Shown: piece after piece, positions 37,165-45,291 of the stretch | Layout of the letters: every line of letters begins with the position of its first letter | Position numbering within the stretch: position 1 is the stretch's first letter | Position numbers and translations under genes: made by a program | Notes under the pieces: model-generated | What the model was told of the DNA's origin: nothing | The model's database searches: none | The model's input: the letters and a program-made list of their open reading frames with translations, nothing else | Assembly (NCBI RefSeq): GCF_002270055.1 | Contig: NZ_NIBG01000013.1 | Location: forward strand, 48,018 to 112,017 | Direction of reading: 5' to 3' | Source of the DNA: Anaeromicrobium sediminis | GTDB taxonomy: Bacteria > Bacillota > Clostridia > Peptostreptococcales > Thermotaleaceae | Length of the DNA: 64,000 nt

Positions 37165-37179
37165 TGATAATAATAATTA
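37165..37179. promoter_or_regulatory. Fur-like box before the second feoA
   Basis: TGATAATAATAATTA matches the Fur-type 7-1-7 pattern TGATAATNATTATCA at 12 of 14 defined positions, just before the feoA ribosome site. The AT-rich surroundings make chance matches possible. Confidence 0.35.
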
Positions 37180-37202
37180 TTACATATTAAGGAGGGTTTT
37201 TA

Positions 37203-37424
37203 ATGAATTTAGATTATGCCAATAAAGGACAGATAGTTGAAATCATAAATATCCCCGATGCATCTATTAGAGCTCAAGCCATAAGACTTGGTATCTACAA
37301 AGGTGTAAAGCTTTTGTGTTCTGAAAAGTTGCCAGCAGGTCCTGTAATATTACAAAATCGTATGCAAGAGATTGCTATTGGAAGAAATTTAGCAAAAAAA
37401 ATTTCTATTAAAACTATAGTTTAA
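37203..37424 (+). CDS. feoA: FeoA family protein (second copy)
   Basis: A 73-residue SH3-like protein. It keeps the fold-defining pattern (GQIVEIINIP, AQAIRLGIYKGVKLLCSEK, then PVILQNRMQEIAIGRNLA) but differs strongly from the copy at 22233-22472 and lacks its RRRMLDLGL form. It would assist the adjoining intact FeoB. ATG follows AAGGAGGG. The gap to feoB is 55 bases. Confidence 0.87.
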   Translation: MNLDYANKGQIVEIINIPDASIRAQAIRLGIYKGVKLLCSEKLPAGPVILQNRMQEIAIGRNLAKKISIKTIV

Positions 37425-37479
37425 TCTATAGTTTATTAATTTTTAATGTCATTTTGCTTATATAATAAGGAGGTTAATA

Positions 37480-39339
37480 ATGAGTTCATGTCATAATATA
37501 ATTAGTCTAGATATACCCTATGATGGAAAAAAACTTGTACTTGTAGGAAATCCAAACGTAGGTAAATCTGTGTTTTTCAACGCTTTAACAGGTATCTATG
37601 TAGATGTTTCGAATTTTCCTGGAACTACAGTAGATATCAGTAGTGGAAAATATAATGACCTTTATGTTATGGATACGCCAGGGGTTTATGGTGTTTCATC
37701 CTTTAATGATGAAGAACGTGTTGCAAGGGATGTTATATTAAATGCAGATATGATACTAAATGTGGTTGATGCAGTTCACTTAGAAAGGGATCTATTCCTC
37801 ACACAGCAAATTATAGATATGGGAATTCCAATGATAATTGCCCTAAATATGATGGATGAGGTAGAAAGAAATGGATTGAGTATAGATGTAGATAAATTAT
37901 CTAAAGAATTAGGTGTGCCAGTAATTCCTACTACGGCCACTAAAAAACAAGGTATTCATATTATAAAAACATCTCTACATAAAGCCTGTACTGGAAACAA
38001 AATAAAAGGTATAGATAATCTTTTAGATGAAGTTATAGATAAGGTAAGTGTTAAATCAGAAGCTTTATTAGTATTAGAAGAGGACGAAAATGTCTGTAGT
38101 AGAAATAACCTAGAAAACAAATATAATTATAGGGAACATATATATAAGATTAGACGTGAAAGGGTTGATAATTTAGTTAAGGACACAGTATCTGAGACTA
38201 ATGAAGGAGCTTCCTTTAGAACTAAGCTTGGTAGATATATGTTAAGACCTCTTACAGGTATTCCTATTTTATGTTTATCCTTATATATTACGTATCAGTT
38301 AATAGGTGTATTTGTTGCACAAACTATAGTTGGTATTACAGAAGAAGTTATAATGGGAGAGTATTACTATAACTTTATAATGAATTTAATGGGTAATTTT
38401 GTATCAGAAACTAGCTTTATGGGCCTATTATTAATTGGAGAATTTGGTATTTTAACTATGGCTCCCATATATCTACTAGGACTTTTATTACCATTAGTTG
38501 TTGGTTTTTATTTTATATTATCTATTATGGAAGACTCCGGCTATTTACCTAGAATTGCTGCTTTAACAGATAGGGTTTTAACTAGTTTAGGTTTAAATGG
38601 TAGGGCTATTATTCCTATGATTTTAGGTTTTGGCTGTGTTACAATGGCCACTATTACTACAAGGTTATTAGGTTCAAAGCGTGAAAGATTTATTGCCACA
38701 ATGCTTTTAGGTCTTGCAATTCCATGTTCTGCACAACTTGGAGTTATTGTAGGCCTTATAGCTCCCCTTGGTGGAAAGATGGTTATGCTATACAGTATGA
38801 CTATCTTAGGAGTCTTTGTAATTACAGGTACAATTTTAAACAAAATTATGCCTGGTGAATCTACAGATCTTTTAATAGATTTGCCACCTATTAGATTCCC
38901 CATATTACAAAACGTATTGAGAAAGACATATATTAAGTCTAAACAGTTCTTATTAGAGGCAGGTCCATTATTTGTTCTTGGAGCTATTATTATAACAGTT
39001 CTTCAATACACAGGAGCTTTGGAAGTTATTACGAATTCAGTTGCTCCTATAACCGAAGGGGTCTTAAAGTTACCAAAGGAAACTGCTCAAACATTCATAA
39101 TGGGAATTATACGTAGAGACTTTGGAGCTGCTGGACTTAATACACTATCAGAAGCTGGCTTATTAACTCCACTTCAAACGGTGATTTCTTTAGTAACCAT
39201 TACTTTGTTTGTACCTTGTATTGCTGCCATAATGGTCGTTTTCAAGGAAAGAAGTATGTCAGAATCGGCCCTTATATGGATTGGAAGTTTCGTAATTTCA
39301 TTCTTAACAGGAGGCTTACTGGCTCAAATAATGTTATAA
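37480..39339 (+). CDS. feoB: ferrous iron transporter B (intact)
   Basis: A 619-residue inner-membrane Fe(II) transporter. The G domain has G1 GNPNVGKS, G2 in SNFPGTTVD, G3 DTPG and G4 NMMD in the first 170 residues. A poorly conserved linker follows, then about nine membrane helices from residue 255 with EDSGYLPRIAAL and LGFGCVTMA. It is shorter than the classical 700-770-residue FeoB. Together with the feoA upstream it forms a second Fe(II) system beside the split one at 22-25 kb. It may take a different metal or serve under different conditions. It ends with a perfect 12-bp terminator. Confidence 0.92.
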   Translation: MSSCHNIISLDIPYDGKKLVLVGNPNVGKSVFFNALTGIYVDVSNFPGTTVDISSGKYNDLYVMDTPGVYGVSSFNDEERVARDVILNADMILNVVDAVHLERDLFLTQQIIDMGIPMIIALNMMDEVERNGLSIDVDKLSKELGVPVIPTTATKKQGIHIIKTSLHKACTGNKIKGIDNLLDEVIDKVSVKSEALLVLEEDENVCSRNNLENKYNYREHIYKIRRERVDNLVKDTVSETNEGASFRTKLGRYMLRPLTGIPILCLSLYITYQLIGVFVAQTIVGITEEVIMGEYYYNFIMNLMGNFVSETSFMGLLLIGEFGILTMAPIYLLGLLLPLVVGFYFILSIMEDSGYLPRIAALTDRVLTSLGLNGRAIIPMILGFGCVTMATITTRLLGSKRERFIATMLLGLAIPCSAQLGVIVGLIAPLGGKMVMLYSMTILGVFVITGTILNKIMPGESTDLLIDLPPIRFPILQNVLRKTYIKSKQFLLEAGPLFVLGAIIITVLQYTGALEVITNSVAPITEGVLKLPKETAQTFIMGIIRRDFGAAGLNTLSEAGLLTPLQTVISLVTITLFVPCIAAIMVVFKERSMSESALIWIGSFVISFLTGGLLAQIML

Positions 39340-39344
39340 AATTT

Positions 39345-39372
39345 AAAGCTGTGTCTTAGACACAGCTTTTTT
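39345..39372. terminator. terminator of the second feo operon
   Basis: AAAGCTGTGTCT (39345-39356) and its inverse (39358-39369) are followed by Ts; convergent with the next gene. Confidence 0.8.
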
Positions 39373-39386
39373 CAACAATTTTTTTA

Positions 39387-40316
39387 TTAACTTTTTTTTA
39401 TATTGTGATAAAGGACTAAAAATAATATGAATATACCTGAATTCATCATTAGGAAACCTCTATATGAGAATTTATTTTTTTCAATAGGTTTTTTATGAAT
39501 TTCCTTTTCACTCAATTTCTCTTTGTATATTTCAGGAAGATTTTCAATCTCTTTTTTAGCCCATATGTAAATTCCATTCTTGTCATTTTCATTAAGCGCT
39601 TTCTTAAAATATACTAGAGCCTTGTCCATATTACCTAATTCCTTATTGGCAATTGTATTGTAGTAAATATTTCTGTTCTCAATAATGTCACCAGTTTTAA
39701 AATTCTCAATGGCTTTTTCGTAATCTCTCATTTCATAAGAGACCCTACCATTGTAATATTCTACTATATATTTTAATTTTAGGCTCTCATCATCTTGGTC
39801 ATTATTTAATTCCATATTATTGGATTTATTTATAAAATCTTCAAATTTCTTTTCTTCATAATATTTAATAAGTTCTAATATATTGGCCTTTTTCCCTACT
39901 AATTCTTCATTTAACTTATTCTTAAAATATTCTTCATACTCAATTAATAAATTATAGTTTTTTTTAAGCTCATAACCTTCTATCAGGATTATACCTTCAT
40001 CTGGTTTTATATCCACATAAAAATTTGGATTGTTTACTATATCTTCCTTATGGAAGTATAAGTTTTGAGGATCTATACTTTTATTAAAGGTTATTCTAAA
40101 CTTTGCATTTTCTCCTCGTTTAATCTCTATAGGAATATATAATCTATCTAAATCTATATCTTCGCTTATTATCTTTTCCATTTTATTATTTTCATCTTTC
40201 ATAACATGTATTTTATCATCTTTAATTTCAATATTAATAGTACCTTTATTTCCATAGGCAAAGGCATTGGAAGTTAGGATGATAAGTATTAATATGGTTA
40301 TTCCAATTCTTTTCAT
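39387..40316 (-). CDS. exported TPR-repeat protein with C-terminal membrane anchor
   Basis: A 309-residue protein of unknown role. A signal peptide (about 1-20, ending SNAFA) precedes a beta-rich domain (about 22-130), then at least two TPR-like repeats (YYNGRVSYEMRDYEKAIENF and YYNTIANKELGNMDKALVYF, about 185-250), and a transmembrane helix near the C-terminus (about 287-304). It should sit on the outer face of the membrane and bind a partner protein. Its gene follows the 196-residue gene by three bases, so the two form an operon. Confidence 0.75.
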   Translation of the reverse strand: MKRIGITILILIILTSNAFAYGNKGTINIEIKDDKIHVMKDENNKMEKIISEDIDLDRLYIPIEIKRGENAKFRITFNKSIDPQNLYFHKEDIVNNPNFYVDIKPDEGIILIEGYELKKNYNLLIEYEEYFKNKLNEELVGKKANILELIKYYEEKKFEDFINKSNNMELNNDQDDESLKLKYIVEYYNGRVSYEMRDYEKAIENFKTGDIIENRNIYYNTIANKELGNMDKALVYFKKALNENDKNGIYIWAKKEIENLPEIYKEKLSEKEIHKKPIEKNKFSYRGFLMMNSGIFILFLVLYHNIKKS

Positions 40317-40319
40317 TAA

Positions 40320-40910
40320 CTACTCCTTAATATTAAGTTCCTTAAGATCTATTTGCCCTGCAAAATTCCAACCATCTTCCTTTACAAATTTCAATACATA
40401 GGCATAGTTTAAGCTATCGTATCCTTCTATCACATTTACATAGGCTACCTTTTCATTCCTATAGTTTATATTTTCATACTTTACTTCTTTTAACATTCCC
40501 TTTTTAGGATTCTTTTTAATATGGTTTAATCTAAGGATTGTATAACCATCAGGAAGAAAACTCATATATCTATCTGACGCTATTTTACCTATATATTTTG
40601 CTCCATCATCAAAGGATATACTCTTACTATTAACATATTCAATTATATTCTTCCAGTTTTCAAAAGCACCTTCCACAGTGGTCCTTTCTCTATCTTTTAT
40701 TACGTCTTCTTCACTTATAACTACTACTTCTTCTTGGATTTTTTCTTCTACTTTAACTTCTTCTACATCTTCTACTATTTCTACAATTTCTTCTTGAGGA
40801 TTAGAGCCATTAACAAAGAGTGATTGACTCAGAACTATGCCTAATACTCCTCCCACATTTATAAAGAGAAATATTATTAATATGCTTATAACTTTGCTTT
40901 TTGGTTCCAT
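40320..40910 (-). CDS. membrane-anchored extracellular protein, unknown
   Basis: A 196-residue protein with one N-terminal transmembrane helix (about 8-29), then an acidic Glu/Val-rich stalk (about 38-68, repeats like EEIVEIVEDVEE) and a compact C-terminal domain (about 75-196) with NTF2-like features. No family is recognised. ATG follows AAGGAG. It is the first gene of the two-gene operon with the TPR protein; the pair probably works together at the cell surface. Confidence 0.7.
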   Translation of the reverse strand: MEPKSKVISILIIFLFINVGGVLGIVLSQSLFVNGSNPQEEIVEIVEDVEEVKVEEKIQEEVVVISEEDVIKDRERTTVEGAFENWKNIIEYVNSKSISFDDGAKYIGKIASDRYMSFLPDGYTILRLNHIKKNPKKGMLKEVKYENINYRNEKVAYVNVIEGYDSLNYAYVLKFVKEDGWNFAGQIDLKELNIKE

Positions 40911-41459
40911 AATCTACTCCTTTTTAAAAATCGTATGATATTCACATTTTAGCAATTTATTGCTAATTTGTAAATATATTAACTTTCTTATCTACAAATA
41001 TTTAATTTCTATATATGATTTACCCACTACATATTTTTTTAAACTTCCCCTTATCTAATTTGACATTTTATTTCAAAATCCTCCATAATTCGATTATTTA
41101 TTTTTTATGTGTAACAAAAATTCCTAACTAAATTATTAGTTAGGAACTTTTTATTATTTTCTACTTTATTTTTCCACATAAGAAAGGGACAGCTTTGGCT
41201 GCCCCTTTCCTATGATGAGTTGTGGGTGGGAATAAGGTGTATTTAAAAGTCCTTAAGAACTTTTAAACAATATTATCCTGTGTTAATATTGTAGCCATAT
41301 ATAATATTTTTATACTAAAAAATAAAATATTTTTTATTTATCTGATCTAAGTAAGTTCACATACCTTTAGTTTGGAAATAGTTTATCCCTATTTTATAAA
41401 TAGAAAAAATTTTAATTTTTTAACAGTCTAATGGTAAAAATATATGTGAGGTGAAGACT
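40911..41459. other. 550-base divergent intergenic region with four hairpins
   Basis: No gene is visible. In order it holds a terminator-like hairpin (41121-41146, T-run on both sides), a hairpin with GGGACAGC and GCTGCCCC arms (41183-41210), a near-perfect 26-bp palindrome centred on CTTAAG (41242-41267), a 9-bp stem (41268-41293), and a 50-base segment at 41337-41386 that is also found near 49668-49717. Such a string of hairpins suggests a short noncoding transcript. Confidence 0.45.
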
Positions 41460-42170
41460 ATGCGTAAATTTTTTTTAATTCTAATTTCACTTTCCCTTCT
41501 TATATCATGTAATACTAAGGAAAAGGCTCAGTTAAAACCCATGACTTCTTCCATATTTAATAAGGGAAAGATAGAAAAGGTAAAAATAGTAAAAGAATCT
41601 GATTTAAAGAAAAATTTATCCCTTTCTTTTTTAAATACACCTAGCAAAGACAATATATATAATGTTGTAGGTGAGACTAAAGATTATTACTTAGTAGAAC
41701 TTGATAAATATAATTTAGGTATAATAGATAAATCTAGTGCAGAGGCACATATAGAAAATACCGTATTAGATCAAGAATCTTATAAAGCCACTCCTAATGA
41801 AGATGAAATGCTGCGTTATATAAATGGTGAAAGAATAAAGCGTGGACTGACCCCATTAAAAGTAGATAAAAATTCAATTAAAGTTGCTCGATTAAAATCC
41901 CAAGACATGATCGATAATAACTACTTTAGTCATTATTCTCCCACTTACGGAAGTCCCTTTAATATGTTAAATAAATTCAATATAAAGTACATAACTGCTG
42001 GAGAAAATATTGGTTATAATACTAGTGTAAAAAAGACCCATGAGGCCCTTATGGAATCTAAAGAACATAAGGAAAGCATATTAAATAAGTATTATACCCA
42101 TGTGGGAATAGGAATAAAGGAAATGCCTAAAGGTGGAAAAATGATTACAGAAATATTTATTCAAAAATAA
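41460..42170 (+). CDS. CAP/SCP domain lipoprotein
   Basis: A 236-residue surface lipoprotein. The signal peptide ends in LLISC (Cys17). A CAP domain fills about 110-236, beginning EDEMLRYINGERIKRGLTPL and keeping the HYSPTYGSPFNML and AGENIGYN features plus the late HKESILNKYYTHVGIG stretch. Such domains are common in Clostridia and Bacillus; spore and cell-wall roles are known for relatives such as YkwD, but the activity is not defined. ATG at 41460 follows GAGGTGA; a GTG three codons earlier is part of the ribosome site. Confidence 0.85.
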   Translation: MRKFFLILISLSLLISCNTKEKAQLKPMTSSIFNKGKIEKVKIVKESDLKKNLSLSFLNTPSKDNIYNVVGETKDYYLVELDKYNLGIIDKSSAEAHIENTVLDQESYKATPNEDEMLRYINGERIKRGLTPLKVDKNSIKVARLKSQDMIDNNYFSHYSPTYGSPFNMLNKFNIKYITAGENIGYNTSVKKTHEALMESKEHKESILNKYYTHVGIGIKEMPKGGKMITEIFIQK

Positions 42171-42211
42171 GGCAAAAAAAATAGCCCCTTCTATTGAGGA
42201 GCTGAAAAAAA

Positions 42212-42260
42212 TTTTTGAGGAAAAACTTAAGATTTTTAAATTTTTTGAGGAAAAACTTAA
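42212..42260. repeat. two 19-bp direct repeats, 30-bp period
   Basis: TTTTTGAGGAAAAACTTAA occurs at 42212-42230 and again, perfectly, at 42242-42260, between the CAP gene and the riboswitch terminator. Confidence 0.7.
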
Positions 42261-42285
42261 AAAACTAGACTTCTACTTAATTGGA

Positions 42286-42320
42286 TTAAAAAAGCCCTGT
42301 CTAAAAAGACAGGGCTAATA
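42286..42320 (-). terminator. intrinsic terminator after the cobalamin riboswitch
   Basis: On the minus strand AGCCCTGTCT and AGACAGGGCT form a perfect 10-bp stem with a TTTT loop, followed by six Ts. It lies about 70 bases beyond the aptamer. A second minus-strand hairpin with a T-run follows near 42174-42204. Confidence 0.85.
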
Positions 42321-42545
42321 AGATACCATTCAAATAGAACTTACCACTTATGCCCGCCTTCCCACCGAAGGTAGTACAAAACACATCATTAGGCAGGTCT
42401 CCTGACTTATGACATTAGGACTGTTTGGCCTTCCCATATACACAGTGGCATATTCAAACAATCATGGTCATTTTACAGTAGCGGGGGCTGTGTCGGACTC
42501 ACACCGAACTTCCCTATTAAACTACATAGTAGTACCTAAAAAGCT
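42321..42545 (-). ncRNA. cobalamin riboswitch without a downstream gene
   Basis: Read on the minus strand, the conserved parts of the cobalamin aptamer occur in order: GGTGTGAGTCCGACACAG with CCCCCGCTACTGTAA (about 42518-42473), GGGAAGG (about 42435-42429), and the B12 box AGTCAGGAGACCTGCC (about 42408-42393). A further hairpin CCTTCGGTGGGAAGG (42372-42356) and a terminator follow. Its own promoter lies at 42574-42602. No minus-strand reading frame follows; the next DNA is the opposite-strand CAP gene. It is therefore either a remnant of a lost cobalamin gene or a ligand-controlled small RNA of about 280 bases. Confidence 0.9.
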
Positions 42546-42573
42546 TTGAAAATATTAACTTTTCTTGATTAAT

Positions 42574-42602
42574 ATTCTATCATATAATGAATAGCCAGTC
42601 AA
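42574..42602 (-). promoter_or_regulatory. promoter of the cobalamin-riboswitch RNA
   Basis: TTGACT (-35, 42597-42602) and TAGAAT (-10, 42574-42579) are separated by exactly 17 bases on the minus strand, just after the topB stop codon. Transcription would begin near 42567, some 25 bases before the aptamer. Confidence 0.7.
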
Positions 42603-42618
42603 TCTTTTTAGAACTTCA

Positions 42619-44922
42619 TTATTTTTCCCCAATACGTGTTACATTTTTAAGATCTAATGCACCACTTTTATCTTTTCTAAGTGTGAGAGATGCTTTACAT
42701 TTTTCTTCTGTTTGAGGTAAAACAATATCTAGGTCTTCTATAGTTCCTTTTTCAAGAAGTTCTTTAATCATATCTGGTGTAACTTTTTGTTTATACATAT
42801 CAAGAGTACTCTTCCAGATAGTAAACTTACATCCATTTTTCCAATTACTGCAATAAAAGGCTTTGGTATTTTCTAAAACGTCTCCATTTTCACAGGCAAT
42901 ACAAGAACCAAATGAATTCTTCTTTCCCCTTTTATTAGTAGATATTACTGGATTACTAAAATTACTTCCATAATTATTATTTACTCCAATTACTTTAGAT
43001 GTATTTTTCTTAATATAATTTTCAAGCTTCTCCATATACTTATCAGTTTCTATCTCACCATTAGCCACCATAGTTAGTCCTTTTTCCCAGCTAGCCGTTA
43101 ATTCTGGTTTAAGTAGGGATGGTATAGATCTAATAATAACATCATATATTAGTTCTCCTTTTTCTGTAGGAGTTAATATTTGTGTCTTTTTATTAAGATT
43201 AATATACTTAATCAATTGTAATTTTTCTAATATACCAGATCTTGTGGCACTTGTTCCTATACCTTGACTCTTTATTTGTTCTCTTAATTCTTCATCTTCT
43301 ATAAGTTTACCTGCATTTTCCATAGCAAGGATCATAGAACCTGAGTTATATCTTTTAGGTGGTGTAGTTTCTGATTCTTTAATATTAAAATCAGTAATTT
43401 TAACTACTTGTCCTTTTTTTAGTTTCTTTAATGTTTCCATATTATCTACCTTGGAGTTTTCATTTTTCTTATCTCCATTTAGTATTGGTAAATATCCCTC
43501 ATCTACACATACCTTAGAAGACGTAAAAAAGCTCTCTTCTTTTATCTTTGTAGTTATAGATAATTTACTAAATACTGCTGGTGGATAAAATATGGCTAGG
43601 AAACGTCTTACAACTAATAAAAATATCTTTTTATCATTTGCAGACAGTTTATTAAAATTCCCTAGGCCTTGGCCTGTAGGTATGATAGCATAGTGATCAG
43701 TAATTGATTTATCATTTACATACTTGGTCTTAGATAGCCCCTTATATTTACCTTCATCTACTATCTTTTGAACAAAATCATTAATTTCTTGATCCTTTTC
43801 ATCTAAATTACATGCTTTTTTAATATTTAAAAGTCCTTTTATATTTTTTCCAATTTCCTTTGCTACAGCTGTTGATAAAACCCTGGCATCGGTTCTTGGA
43901 TATGTTAGCATCTTTTTTTCGTATAAACTCTGTACTACCTTTAAAGTTTCATCTGGACTTAATTTAAACTTCTTTGAACATTCATTTTGAATCTCTGCTA
44001 AGTTATATAATAAAGGAGGATTTTTTCTCTCCTTTTTTCTTGTGGCAGACAATATAGTTCCAATTAGTTCATCGTTATCTTCTTTCAATTCTTCTATAAA
44101 CTCTTCTGCCTTTTGTTTATCTCTAAATCCAATGTCTTTAAAAAGTAATTTAGACATATAATAATTAGAACCTTCAACGGCCTTCCATTCACCATCATAC
44201 TCTAAAGAGTCATTAAACTTAAAAGAAGAATTTATTTTATAATAGGGAGTTTTTACAAATGCTTTAATTTCCCTCTCCCTTTTAACTACCATTCCAAGTA
44301 CACATGTCATAACTCGGCCTACTGCAATAACTGTATATTTTTCACCTAAACGACTACTAATACTTCTGCCATAGCTAAGAGTTAATAATCTTGAAAAATT
44401 TATACCTATTAAGTAATCTTCTTTTGCCCTTAAATAAGCTGAATCGGATAATCTATTATATTCATCTAAAGGCTTTGCCTCTTTTACACCTCTTCTAATT
44501 TCATCCTCTGTTTGGGAATCTATCCAAACTCTTTTCTTAACTTTATTTTTTACTCCAACCTTTTCATCTACTAATCTATATATATATTCTCCTTCTCTCC
44601 CCGAGTCGGTACATACATATATGGTAGATATATCTTTTCGTTTCATCTGAGCTTTTACAATATCAAATTGTTTTTTAACATTTGGTATTACTTCATATTT
44701 ATACTCCTCAGGTAAAAATGGAAGGTCTTTTAATACCCACTTTTTTAACTTAGGATCATATTTTTCCGGATAGCTCATGTTCACTAGATGACCTACACAC
44801 CATGTTATAACAGCTTCATCAGATTCTAGATACCCATTCCTCTTGGCTGCTTTCATATTTAATACCTTAGCAAACTCCATTGCAACACTAGGTTTTTCCG
44901 TTATAAATAAGGATTTACTCAT
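42619..44922 (-). CDS. topB: DNA topoisomerase III
   Basis: A 767-residue type IA topoisomerase. The N-terminal Toprim domain begins LFITEKPSVAMEFAK and holds the metal-binding CTDSGREGEYI segment. The catalytic Tyr is in LTYPRTDARVL near residue 320. The C-terminus has one short zinc-finger-like unit (SCIACENGDV then FYCSNWKNGCKFTIW) and no more, so it is a compact TopB. It removes negative supercoils and resolves linked DNA. ATG has an AGGTGA site. It is a single-gene unit with a long structured leader and no transfer genes around it, so it appears chromosomal. Confidence 0.93.
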   Translation of the reverse strand: MSKSLFITEKPSVAMEFAKVLNMKAAKRNGYLESDEAVITWCVGHLVNMSYPEKYDPKLKKWVLKDLPFLPEEYKYEVIPNVKKQFDIVKAQMKRKDISTIYVCTDSGREGEYIYRLVDEKVGVKNKVKKRVWIDSQTEDEIRRGVKEAKPLDEYNRLSDSAYLRAKEDYLIGINFSRLLTLSYGRSISSRLGEKYTVIAVGRVMTCVLGMVVKREREIKAFVKTPYYKINSSFKFNDSLEYDGEWKAVEGSNYYMSKLLFKDIGFRDKQKAEEFIEELKEDNDELIGTILSATRKKERKNPPLLYNLAEIQNECSKKFKLSPDETLKVVQSLYEKKMLTYPRTDARVLSTAVAKEIGKNIKGLLNIKKACNLDEKDQEINDFVQKIVDEGKYKGLSKTKYVNDKSITDHYAIIPTGQGLGNFNKLSANDKKIFLLVVRRFLAIFYPPAVFSKLSITTKIKEESFFTSSKVCVDEGYLPILNGDKKNENSKVDNMETLKKLKKGQVVKITDFNIKESETTPPKRYNSGSMILAMENAGKLIEDEELREQIKSQGIGTSATRSGILEKLQLIKYINLNKKTQILTPTEKGELIYDVIIRSIPSLLKPELTASWEKGLTMVANGEIETDKYMEKLENYIKKNTSKVIGVNNNYGSNFSNPVISTNKRGKKNSFGSCIACENGDVLENTKAFYCSNWKNGCKFTIWKSTLDMYKQKVTPDMIKELLEKGTIEDLDIVLPQTEEKCKASLTLRKDKSGALDLKNVTRIGEK

Positions 44923-44954
44923 ATTAACAATTCACCTACACTATTATTTTGAAT

Positions 44955-45227
44955 AAAAAAGTCATACTCCGTATGATTCGTTATGGAACCCTATGGTTCC
45001 CTTCGACGATTGCTCTCGCAATCTGAACACCGTACTTTAAAGAAGCAGGGGAATTCTTCCCCCACACCCCCTTAATATTTTTACTTACCCACAATCTCGA
45101 AAATATACAATTTCCTAGCAAGTAAAAATATCGAGCAAGTATTATGCTCGATACTATAATAATTTTCTTGTTTTTTTAATATTAATCTTTCATATTATAT
45201 TATAAACTATGCCTACTTATTTTGCAA
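44955..45227 (-). promoter_or_regulatory. promoter and hairpin-rich leader of topB with two terminator-like hairpins
   Basis: TTGCAA (45222-45227) and TATAAT (45199-45204) are 17 bases apart. A perfect 9-bp hairpin with five Ts (45129-45153) lies about 40-65 bases after the expected start of transcription. Then come four tight hairpins: 45048-45062, 45008-45023 (GAGA tetraloop), 44985-45000, and 44962-44976, the last followed by six Ts. The topB start is 33 bases further. The layout suggests premature termination control. Confidence 0.55.
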
Positions 45228-45255
45228 AATCTATAAATTACTAAAAATTCTAAAA

Positions 45256-45284
45256 GAAAAACTGTCAGCATTTTTTACTGACAG
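45256..45284 (-). terminator. terminator of the trehalose operon
   Basis: CTGTCAG arms (45262-45268 and 45278-45284) form a hairpin with a T-run on the minus strand, directly after the treR stop codon. Confidence 0.75.
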
Positions 45285-45291
45285 CTTCTGT

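Noticed and set aside
42321..42545. Cobalamin riboswitch as the regulator of topB or of the CAP gene in cis
   Set aside because: It lies downstream of topB on the same strand and on the opposite strand to the CAP gene, so it cannot be a 5' leader of either.
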